DNA of 64,000 nucleotides, taken from the NCBI GenBank assembly GCA_030844895.1, contig CM061232.1, positions 88,787,769 to 88,851,768 on the forward strand, given 5' to 3'. This document shows positions 11,659-21,000 of this stretch, piece after piece. The number at the start of each line of letters is the position of its first letter. The stretch's first letter is position 1. A model generated the notes under the pieces. It was not told the DNA's origin. It searched no databases and worked only from the letters and a program-made list of their open reading frames with translations. A program made the translations under genes and the position numbers. Origin of the DNA: Ambrosia x helenae. Taxonomy: Eukaryota > Streptophyta > Magnoliopsida > Asterales > Asteraceae.

Positions 11659-13217
11659 TCAACAATCACTTGATAGTGGACTTGGATCCAGTGAAGCATA
11701 TGCTAACAGCTCAGGGTTGCACTCTAGAATCTTCATTTCTTCTTCTTCCAAGTTCACCCATGCTTCAATACCATCACCACCTTTTGTATCCATTAGAGTC
11801 ACAACATTCATAAACACTAACCCCATCACCTACAAAACCAGACACCCAACTGGGCTTTCCCCAACCAAAATCAATATCATAGAAGCTCATGTTACACCAA
11901 CTTGTAAAGTTATAGTTATCTATTGGCCCAATTTAACCAGTTTCTCCCATTTGTTGAAGTGACTTTTGTAATGCAACATACCGTTCATCACCTTGTGCTT
12001 GTTGGAAATAATCTTGATCGGGTCACAGGTTCACGGGTCAGACTAGAATTGGATCGAATATAATGGGTCAAATGGGTTTGAGAGATAGTTGGTGATTGAA
12101 GACTAGGTCAGTTGGAGACGAACAAGTCTGCTGGAGGTGAATGGTAAAAAGAAGATTTGTTGGAAGTTTGTTGCTGGAAAATAGGAGACGTGACTCATTA
12201 TATATGTGGTTTATTTGTTTGTTTAGTCTATAAATATGGCAGTAGATAGGTTCTAATTTTGTACTCCTTATCAATTTCAATAAAGAAGGTTTAAAAAGTA
12301 AACTTGTGCAGTGAGTTGTGTGCTTGATATTAGGGGCCTTAACCAACAGTGCTCTGTTAACAAAGTCATTGTTGATTTTCGCAATGCTTTCGTGCACCTT
12401 ATTCACCAAACCATGTAACGTTGTCTCGTCGCTATCTTTGCACACTGCATTTGAGATCCAAATCAGGTTACAAATGGAGTCTTTAATTTGACATCTTTGG
12501 TCCAAGTTTTCTCCGAGGATTAACAAAGTGGGTTAACTGCGAAGTTTTCACGACACCATATGCTTCTTTAGATGCCATGGTTGCACACTTTCATATTAAT
12601 GCAGACACCACTTCAACTCGCGTTGGTTATTGCACCCATTTTCCACTTGCCTTGGTTTTTAAAGTGGCAATGGCATTTGAACCAAACATGAATCTTCAAC
12701 ACGGCTTGAGAAAGAACCATCAATATGTCTTTAAGCCACAAGCTTGTGGCAGGAAAAATTGATGGAGCAGTTAAGTTTGGATATGTGACTTCTTTAAATC
12801 CACAAGCCATGTTAGCCCATCCTTTTAGAAAAGTGTGGAGAGCAGCCCCATCACTTGAACATTTGTTACACGAGCAGCCGCACTAGATTCATCAAAACTA
12901 GGTTCAAATGGCAAGAACTTGTTGATCAGTCCATGGTCAGGATCACGCAAAAAGCCATCAAGACGACCATGAACCAAAGCTAAGACATAGTTAGCACCAA
13001 CATCGTTACAATCGATTGAAAGATTGCTGCTTATGGTTCCGGCAAGTGGATAAAACTGAGTCAAGGTTTCAGATAATGATTTCTTTAAAACCACTGACCT
13101 ATTAGGAACGTAAGGAGTAATAGTAAGCTGATCTAGGATAGAAAGATTGACGATTCCAAGTGGTTTGGTGTTGGGGATGATGGATTAGCTTTCTTTGGAT
13201 ATGATTTCAACATCCAT
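11659..13217 (-). pseudogene. BAHD acyltransferase pseudogene, split by a solo LTR
   Basis: Reads right to left from ATG at 13217 (MDVEIISKES) to TGA at 11659. BAHD enzymes transfer acyl groups from acyl-CoA to alcohols or amines in plant secondary metabolism. Seen: the N-terminal QFYPLAGT and the FLPFEPSFDESSAAARVTNV stretch (12840-13094), the SLWLKD region (about 12700-12800), a helix with ESIAKINNDFVN, and the C-terminal DFGWGKPSWVS motif (about 11840) followed by GDGIEAWV. Defects: a stop after about ten codons, frame changes, a 349-bp solo LTR at 12000-12348, and a deletion near 12840 joining TNVQ directly to DGAAL. That deletion removes the histidine of the catalytic HXXXD motif. The reading is a single-exon gene of normal length that died. 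The substrate cannot be inferred. Confidence 0.88.
12000..12348 (+). mobile_element. Solo LTR (349 bp) in the acyltransferase relic
   Basis: Ends TGTTGG and CCAACA, with perfect 5-bp TSD GTGCT at 11995-11999 and 12349-12353. A TATA-like CTATAAATA (about 12228) and a CAATAAAG polyadenylation-like signal (about 12280) give plus orientation. Removing it with one TSD copy rejoins the acyltransferase coding sequence. Confidence 0.88.
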
Positions 13218-13465
13218 AGCTTAAATGGCAGATTAATATGCTATGGAATAGCTCTATAACAGATGGTAATTGCAATATTAGATATGTCCTCTAAATGCCC
13301 TTTTATAGGATTATTTGTAATTAGTTTTTCTTCCATTTGATAAACTAAGATTTGATTTCATTGGATTTAATTATATTGAACCGTGATAATTGCCATCAAT
13401 AATAGAAGCTGGGTTTATGTAATCTTTATATATTTGGGATATAATTTAAGTTTTATTTTTATTTT

Positions 13466-13640
13466 TTAATGGCTATATCAAGTGGCAATGCGTATACTTG
13501 AGAACTCACAAGACCTGGGTTCAGTACGACTCTCCTACACCAAGGCGTTTCCGAGTAGGAGTTGGTTAGGCGTTCCATTATTCCAAATAATCTCAGCCTC
13601 CTCTCTAAAAGGGCAAAGAGACTGTGGATCGAACCCCGCC
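13466..13640 (+). repeat. Possible tRNA-derived SINE relic
   Basis: A-box-like GGCTATATCAAGTGG and a B-box-like GGGTTCAGTACGA about 35 bp later, read on plus. A second, opposite B-box-like GGGTTCGATCC lies at about 13625. There is no clear tail or TSD, so this is tentative. Confidence 0.35.
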
Positions 13641-13989
13641 GTCCCAAGAAGTTCATTCATTATTCTTGCTACATGTGTGATTCAAACTCAGTCAGGAGCG
13701 GACCTAGCATATAAGGAGGGCTAGCGCGTGGCGCAGTACATTTTAATACAAATATTTTTTTCTTTTTCTTCGTTTCATGTATCCGCTCCCTTACCTCCCT
13801 TACCTCACAGTTTTGTTTTATAAACTAAATAATAATACACTTTTATCTTTATCCTTGTATACTTTTGATATATGTTCATAGGAATTATTCAAATGAGAAC
13901 CTTTGGTCAAATTGAGAAATGAAAGAATCATTCTGGATCACAAATTTATCTAAGGTAAAAAAAATTGCTTTAATCGCTGCTTTTGTTAC

Positions 13990-14095
13990 ATGAATAGTTT
14001 TTTTTTTCAATCTACACATGTGTATAATTGCAATATACACATATGTATAATGTAATATACACTTATATATAACTGAAATATACACATATGTATAA
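13990..14095. repeat. Imperfect tandem repeat of about 23-32 bp
   Basis: Four imperfect copies of a unit containing ATATACACATATGTATAA; AT-rich with no coding. Confidence 0.65.
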
Positions 14096-14204
14096 ATGAA
14101 AATAAAATAAAAAACAAGAGACTATAATCTAAAGAAGAAGTGAGAAGACTGATGTAAATTTAAGTCTATGCTTGTTTATGATATTGTTTGTATTGCTTGA
14201 TACT

Positions 14205-14784
14205 AGACCTGCAAGACTTCTTTCGTTGAGGAGGCCGTGTCCCTGTTCCATGAAGGTCATTGGAGTGCAATTGAAGATATTGTGGTGCATGGGGCCTACT
14301 TTTCGGAGATTTTCAATGGAGGTTTGCGGCCCTAACGATCCGTCTTGGGGTTTTGGTCTCTATCATGGGTGAAGGATAGTTGAGGCTGGGGGTTGCCATG
14401 GCCCCTGCCGTTTTTTTCCTTCATAGTGTAAATTTATGCGTTTTCATCTGAAAATTTTATACGTTTTGACTCGGTCTCCACCGTTTTAAGGTTCCCATAA
14501 CTTCCGCCACTAGTCTCTTTTCCGCTAGATTGTTTCAGTATATGGTTTTGTGGCTTCAAGGGCAAGATATGTAAGTTACAGGACCACATCCTGTAGGACT
14601 GTCGGGTTGTTGGGCTGGAATCAGATAACGAACAGGCGTTTGGAAGCCTACGCAATTCCTTCACTGACTTTGATCTTGGTTGTTTCACTAATAAGGACGT
14701 CGTCTACCCAAAGCCAAAAAAAAGCTTTGCCAAGTGTTCTTTATAGTAGAATTGTCAAGAGTTTGGGAGAATAGCTTGATTTAT
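14205..14784 (+). pseudogene. Reverse-transcriptase-like protein relic, part 1 (before Tekay-1)
   Basis: Broken plus-strand frames recall a plant reverse-transcriptase-like family known to me from daisy-family genomes. Seen: EAVSLFHEGHWSAIEDIVV (from about 14235), then DFQWRFAAL (about 14305), KLQDHIL (about 14570) and FTNKDVV (about 14690), in changing frames. The order and spacing continue in the right-hand part at 25263-25990, so Tekay-1 inserted into this relic. There are many stops and frameshifts. This is the region C-terminal to the RT core; the core itself is not seen here. The family assignment is from memory and would need a search. Confidence 0.6.
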
Positions 14785-15071
14785 TGTGACATCCGTCACT
14801 TTTCATTGTATTTATAATTATTTGTACGTTTTACCGCAATTAATAAACGTGGCATTTCTATTATTCTTGAACGTTAAATTCGGGTTCGTTTAATCTTATG
14901 AGATAATAATAATAAATAATAATAATAATTATGTATATGTTTGAGGCCCACCAGACTAGCCTACACAAGCCCAGCCCATAAACTATCCCAGCCCAAACCC
15001 TATACCAAGCCCACATCCAAGGCCCAACCTCCCTTTGGTCTGTTAGAGAAAAAAAAATAATTATCTGCTTT

Positions 15072-15134
15072 GGCCGGGGTTCGAACCCGCGCCAAAGCCA
15101 CAGCTACACACACACACTACCAACTGGGCTGGAC
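15072..15134 (-). promoter_or_regulatory. tRNA-like module (antisense) in the Tekay-1 LTR
   Basis: On minus, an A-box-like AGCCCAGTTGGTAG and a B-box GGTTCGAACC (15078-15087) lie at tRNA-like spacing. The same module is in the 3' LTR (about 22949-23010), and equivalents sit at the same relative place in two other LTRs. It does not fold as a complete tRNA by eye, so it is read as a tRNA-derived module with possible TFIIIC sites. Confidence 0.6.
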
Positions 15135-15407
15135 CATCTTATCTGTTATAACCCGGACGCGAGTTAATCTTATACACACATTAAACCTTCACAGTTGACA
15201 AGGAAAGTCAACTGTGGGTTACCTTCTTGATCAAATCCAGTAATCAACGTGTAATTGATCCATTTTTGGTAAATTAGTGTAATAACCGGCCTTGTACTAC
15301 ACGAATACACGTTTATTACACGTCAATTGTTGACTAATCATTCAATCATACGCGTATACATTCAATTGAAGGTCAAACCTTCCAATTAACACAACCCTTT
15401 GATCCCC

Positions 15408-15414
15408 TATATAA
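15408..15414 (+). promoter_or_regulatory. TATA box of Tekay-1
   Basis: TATATAA in the context CCCTATATAATCAGACC, about 620 bp into the LTR. Equivalent TATA boxes occur at 29109-29115 and, on minus, at 6058-6065 in the related solo LTRs. Confidence 0.7.
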
Positions 15415-15552
15415 TCAGACCTCTGCGAACCTTGATCACTCGCTCACAACTCTCTCTCCACCTCCCATTCTCTCTATTATACTCTGATTATTATTATCGA
15501 GTTCGTGTTTGACTTTTTGCTTTGACCCGACAATTATACTCGTTACAACACT

Positions 15553-15558
15553 GTGAGT
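15553..15558 (+). other. Conserved splice-donor-like site in the Tekay-1 LTR
   Basis: CTGTGAGTCT at about 145 bp after the TATA box. The related LTRs have GTAAGT at the same place (29253-29258 plus; 5917-5922 minus). With the acceptor-like CTTGTAG ending at 18055 next to the gag ATG, it would remove a leader of about 2.5 kb. Confidence 0.5.
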
Positions 15559-15590
15559 CTCATTTCTTTTGTGGGTTATGTTCATCGGCC

Positions 15591-15637
15591 ATCACACAGC
15601 AATAGCCCTATGGTTAATCAGGCTATTGATGTGTGAT
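15591..15637 (+). other. Conserved hairpin in the Tekay-1 LTR
   Basis: Arms 15591-15607 and 15621-15637 pair over 16 of 17 positions around a 13-base loop; the inner arm is CAATAGCC with GGCTATTG. The related LTRs keep the inner arm but have different, still complementary outer arms (29295-29334; 5840-5880 on minus). Confidence 0.65.
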
Positions 15638-15738
15638 TTGGCCAATTGCAAATTCTAGGGCTCGTTCGTGTTATTTGGGGATAAACTTGATTTGGGTATT
15701 CGTATATAATTAATTTTGAACGGAAATCATCACAACCA

Positions 15739-15810
15739 CCGGCCTAGGCCAAGTGGTTGTGACCTTGTTCCAACCCAGAGGTCATCCGGGTTCGAGTCCC
15801 GGCTCTGACC
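15739..15810 (+). promoter_or_regulatory. tRNA-like module (sense) in the Tekay-1 LTR
   Basis: A-box TAGGCCAAGTGG (15745-15756) and B-box GGTTCGAGTCC (15789-15799), 33 bp apart, in a 72-bp block. It is repeated in the 3' LTR (about 23617-23688). It is not a functional tRNA as far as can be judged by eye. Confidence 0.6.
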
Positions 15811-17380
15811 GGTTTTGGTTCCTTTCTTTTCTTTCTTTTTTTAAAAACAAACAATTATATATATATATATATTAAATCCTTTTAAATAATTTAAATTCAT
15901 TTTAAAATATCAAAACTATTTTATAAATTCTAAAAAAATTACATTTGTTTAATCTGATATAAAAGTTTCATTTATAATTTTTATTTTTCAGAAATTCATT
16001 TATTTAATATTTATAATAATTAAATCATTTTATACTATTAGATATATAAAAATCCATTTATATATCAAAACAACTTTATTAAATTCTCCAAAAATTATCC
16101 TGACTTTTTATAAAGATAAACTTTACTGAAATAATTTTTAATTCAGTAAAATCATTTATTTTATATTTTTAATCAATTTTTGTTAGATTTAATCATAATT
16201 AAATCATAATAAATCCAATTTTCATCATTTTTGCACCAAAATTTTATACAAATTATTTTTAATCATTTAGAACAGAAACATGATTTTTAAAATAAGAATT
16301 CTTTAATTTAGTATTTTTGAATATTAAAGTTAAATGTTGGCTATTTATAAATAAATAGATTTAAAAATCTATTTTAAATGAAATAATTTTATAAAAATTA
16401 TTTCTATACTTCAAACACTTTATTGTGTATATTCTAAATTCAAATTTCATTAAAAGACTTTTATTTATTTATTTATTAAATTTCTCATAATTAATAAACA
16501 ATTTGTTTATTAAACAAATAAACGTTATCCCCAATTCGAAGCCCTAGAAATACATGTATCCTAGAGTTATTTCACTCACACATTATCAATTACTTTAGGT
16601 TAATCTTTTGGGAGAAATCTCAAGTTCATATTTCGTTGTCCAGTCCAATTTCAAGTTACTACGTGAACAGTGAGTATTCCTACCCCTTTTTGCATTTATA
16701 CATTTTTGGGGTGTTACATGTACACTATTACAATTTCAAATACAAGTTTACATTTTTACAAATACAATTCTAGTACTATGTGCATTGCTTACAACGTGCT
16801 TTATGCTTAGACATTACATGTGGATTACATTTGTACTTAGTGAAATCATTAACATGGTACAAGCCGACCTTAACATTGGATAGCGCTATTTGGATTGACA
16901 ACCCGCCTAGGTTGATTCTCCCCCTTTTTCATCGGAGAATCCGTGGCCATTGTTAAGTTATTATCCACTTGTTGGATAAGTACACTACAGTTCATACAGT
17001 ACATTATACAGTCACAGGGTTGATTTCGCTCATTTGTTTGATACATGGTTTACATATTTGCACTGTAGCTTGCACTTGAATTGTATAACTTTTAATCTAC
17101 TATATATATCAAAACTAGGAATGCTCACCAACATTTCTTATGTTGACCAAACCTATTTTTGTACATGTTTCAGGTGCAGTTTGATCAAGAAACTTTTAGC
17201 GCTTTATTATGCAGTTATTTCATTATTTATATTTCATTTAAGACTTTGTATTTCCATTTCCTTGTAAGACAATTTTTGGGTTTTATTTAATAATATTTAC
17301 ATATAAGTACCATGTGCTTTTGAACAATCGTCACTACGTGACACCTCGATGATTCCGCCATCGGTTGGGGTGTTACAGAT

Positions 17381-17396
17381 TGGTATCAGAGCCATG
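17381..17396 (+). other. Primer-binding site of Tekay-1
   Basis: TGGTATCAGAGCCATG, three bases after the 5' LTR, complementary to initiator tRNA-Met. 17398-18055 is a leader with no long frame; it ends in CTTGTAG immediately before the gag ATG. Confidence 0.9.
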
Positions 17397-18055
17397 GTTA
17401 TAGGGAATTGGGTTATTAGAATGCCTTTTAGCCTAGACTATAACCGAATTTCAACTTTCAGGTACAACACTTCCTAATTTATCATCCCTCTCATTACCCT
17501 TCACTCTCCTTCCTCAATCTTTCCCTTTCTTCTCCATTTCTCCTCATCTTTCATCATGACGTATAGAGATGGTGTCCTACAAGGAGTGGATAGACTACAT
17601 CATCATGGAGCAAGAGCAGTACCTTTCATGAAGACACTCTTAGGCATAATGCCTACTCTTATTTTGCTCCTTCAAAGTTGTTGAACTTTAATGAGTGTGA
17701 AAAAGGACACGTGCAATCTGGAAGGGTGGACGCCTGTACACTGGGTTTTCTGGCATAGGCAAGCATAGCGCATAAATCCATTTACGGACCTGTTATGCTT
17801 ACCTGGGGATTCCTGGAGTGAGTGTCCACTTATAGGCTAAAGCATGTCTTCTTTGATCACCATTGGGCTCAATTCCTTTGAAAAGTCAACGTTCTTGTTG
17901 GGCTTTATAGCTAGACAAGAGCAATCCAAACATGTTATACAAATATTTCAAATGATATACCTTTATTTCACATACGATATCTTGTGATCATAACTCTTAT
18001 GCAATATTACACTTACATTTATTAATCTCATAACTTTTCATTGACTGCCTTGTAG

Positions 18056-21000
18056 ATGTCTGCTCGCCGTATGCTCCGTGATGCTAGCCAACGCACTGTT
18101 CGTGCCTCTGGACAACGTTCTGATCGTCGCCTTGCTTCTCTTGTCGCTGAGCAAATTGCTGCAGTGATTCCAAATCTTGTTAGTGAGTTAACCCAGAACA
18201 GCAACAGTACCAACACAGAGGGTGCAACTCAATCCCGGTGTACATTCAAACACTTCAACTCATGCAATCCCACGAAGTTTACTGGGGAGGAGGGCGCTAC
18301 TGGCCTCCTCCAATGGTTTGAAAGTATGGAAAGTACCTTCATGAACAGCGAGTGTCCTGATAACCTCCGCGTTCGCTATGCTACCAGTGTCCTTCAAAAG
18401 GGGGCATTGACCTGGTGGAATGGTGAAAAGCGTAATCGGGGCGCTGATGTTGCCCTATCCTTGTCTTGGACTGAGGTCAAGGAACTTATGATCGCCAAGT
18501 TCTGCCCTAGGAACGAAATGAGGAAGCTAGAGGAAGAGTTCCATGGGTTAAAACAGGACAGTGGTGAAAATCTTGCATACAACACTCGTTATCATGAGCT
18601 CAGTATTTTGGTTCCACACATGGTTACCCCGGTCTCTCGAGCAATCGAGAAGTATATTGAGGGACTGCCTGACCTAATTCAAGATGTAGTCACTGGAAGC
18701 AGACCCACTACGGTGGAAGAAGCCATTCAGCTTGCAGCCTCCTTGACTGACAAGCACGTCAAAAAGGGAAATTTGGTTAGGAAAGGAACCAAGAAATCAA
18801 CTGAGAAGACCCCCACCCCTACTACTGAATCATCAAGAGTTGCTGTAGACAATACCGGTTCCAACACTAGGAAGCGGAAGTCCAGGGGTAGAAACTATGC
18901 TGTTGTGGCCCCAGTAACTCAGGCTCCAATAGCCCAGGCTCCAATGGCTCAGGCTCCTCCTGTTAAGAAGGTTTATAGTGGAAACTTACCCAAGTGTGCC
19001 ACCTGTCAGTACCATCACCCCGCAAATTTTCCTTGCCGCCACTGTACCACCTGTGGTAGGTATGGTCATGTAGCTGCCACATGTCGATCTACGTTTCGAC
19101 CTCAACCTATTAATGCTCAACTTGTTAATCCTCAACCAGCTCGCCAAAACCCACAACCTATAGCATATGGTCGAGCTTGCTTCAATTGTGGTGATCCGAA
19201 CCACTTCAGAAACCAATGTCCAGCACTTGTCCCAGCAAACCATGCGGCAAACCCAGCGGCTCGTGGTAGGGCTTTCAACATCAATGCAACAGAAGCTCAG
19301 GAAACAAATGACGTGGTGAATGGTACGTTTTTACTTGATGGTCGTTATGCTTCAATTTTATTTGATACTGGTGCGGATAAAAGTTTTGTGTCATTAGCAT
19401 TCGAACCTCTATTATCTCACACTCGCTCTAGATTAGGAGCGCCTTTCACAGTCGAGGTCGCAGATGGTAAACCCATCTCAATCGATTCTATCATTCTGGG
19501 TTGTACTCTTAGCCTCAACGAACATGACTTCACCATTGATCTTATACCCATGAAATTGGGAAGTTTTGATGTTATCGTGGGTATGGATTGGCTTTCTAAA
19601 CATCATGCCGAAGTTGTCTGCTTTGAGAAATTTATTCGGTTTCCTCTCGCATCGGGTGACTTTTTACGGGTTTATGGTGAGAAACCATCCAGTGGTCTTA
19701 AACTCATGTCTTGCACCCAAGCACAGAAATATCTACGCAAGAAATACGTAGCTTTCTTGGCCCATATTGTGGAAAAGAAAGGTAAAGACAAGAGTATTCA
19801 AGATGTTCCTGTTGTTCGTGAGTTTCCCGAAGTTTTTCCTGATGATTTACCGGGACTTCCACCAGTGCGTCCTGTCGAATTTCGTATTGATCTTGTACCT
19901 GGTGCTACGCCCGTTGCTAAATCTCCATACCGCCTTGCACCTTCCGAGATGCAAGAACTTGCGAGTCAACTTCAAGAGTTGGCAGACAAGGGTTTCATTC
20001 GTCCCAGTTCATCACCTTGGGGAGCTCCAGTCTTATTTGTAAAGAAGAAGGATGGATCTTTCCGTATGTGTATTGATTATCGGGAACTGAATAAACTCAC
20101 CATTAAAAACCGGTACCCCTTACCTCGCATTGATGACCTCTTTGATCAACTTCAAGGTTCAACTTGTTTCTCAAAGATCGATCTTCGTTCGGGATATCAT
20201 CAGCTACGAGTCCATGAAAACGACATTCCAAAAACAGCTTTCCGTACACGTTATGGGCATTACGAGTTTATGGTTATGCCTTTTGGGCTAACGAATGCAC
20301 CCGCTGTCTTCATGGATCTCATGAATCGCGTGTGCAAACCCTTCTTGGATAAGTTCGTAATTGTTTTCATCGATGACATTCTCATTTACTCTAAGACCGA
20401 ATCAGCCCACGAGCAACACCTTAGACAAATTTTGAGTCTTTTGAAGAATGAACAACTGTATGCCAAATTCTCCAAGTGTGAATTCTGGCTTAAAGAGGTT
20501 CAATTTTTGGGACACATTATCAGTGATAAGGGTATACACGTGGATCCAGCTAAGATTGAGGCTGTTAAGAATTGGATTACGCCCAAGTCCCCCACGGAAG
20601 TTCGATCCTTTCTTGGCTTAGCGGGCTATTATCGTCGATTTATTCTCAACTTTTCCAAGATTGCCTTACCTCTCACTTCCTTGACCCATAAGGATAAACC
20701 ATATGTATGGGGACCCAGTCAGGAAGAAGCATTCCAGACTTTGAAGCAGAAACTGTGTGATGCTCCAATGCTCACCTTACCGGACGGCAATGAGGATTTC
20801 GTGGTTTACTGTGATGCCTCTAACCAAGGTCTTGGTTGTGTTCTCATGCAACGAGGCAAGGTTATAGCATATGCATCACGGCAGCTGAAAAACCATGAGA
20901 AAAATTACACTACCCATGATCTTGAGCTCGGAGCGGTCGTCTTCGCACTTAAGATTTGGCGTCACTATTTATATGGTACAAAATGTGTGATCTTCACTGA

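Larger units (their letters stand above)
14785..17377 (+). repeat. 5' LTR of Tekay-1
   Basis: 2593 bp, TGTGACATCC to GGTGTTACA. The first 650 bp hold an antisense tRNA-like module and the TATA box; the rest holds a donor-like site, a hairpin, a sense tRNA-like module, and then about 700 bp of AT-rich sequence (15840-16550). A short ORF at 17034-17267 is repeated in the 3' LTR and has no domain, so it is not called a gene. Confidence 0.95.

Noticed and set aside
13688..13740. Left end of a hAT element (CAGGAGCGGACC)
   Set aside because: It looks like a hAT end, but no inverted partner or 8-bp duplication was found.
15739..15810. A functional tRNA gene
   Set aside because: A and B boxes are present, but acceptor and anticodon stems do not pair well by eye and the sequence is part of an LTR. 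It is kept as a tRNA-like module only.
17034..17267. 77-codon ORF, identical at 24919-25152
   Set aside because: It lies in both LTRs of Tekay-1, has no domain and is explained as LTR sequence.
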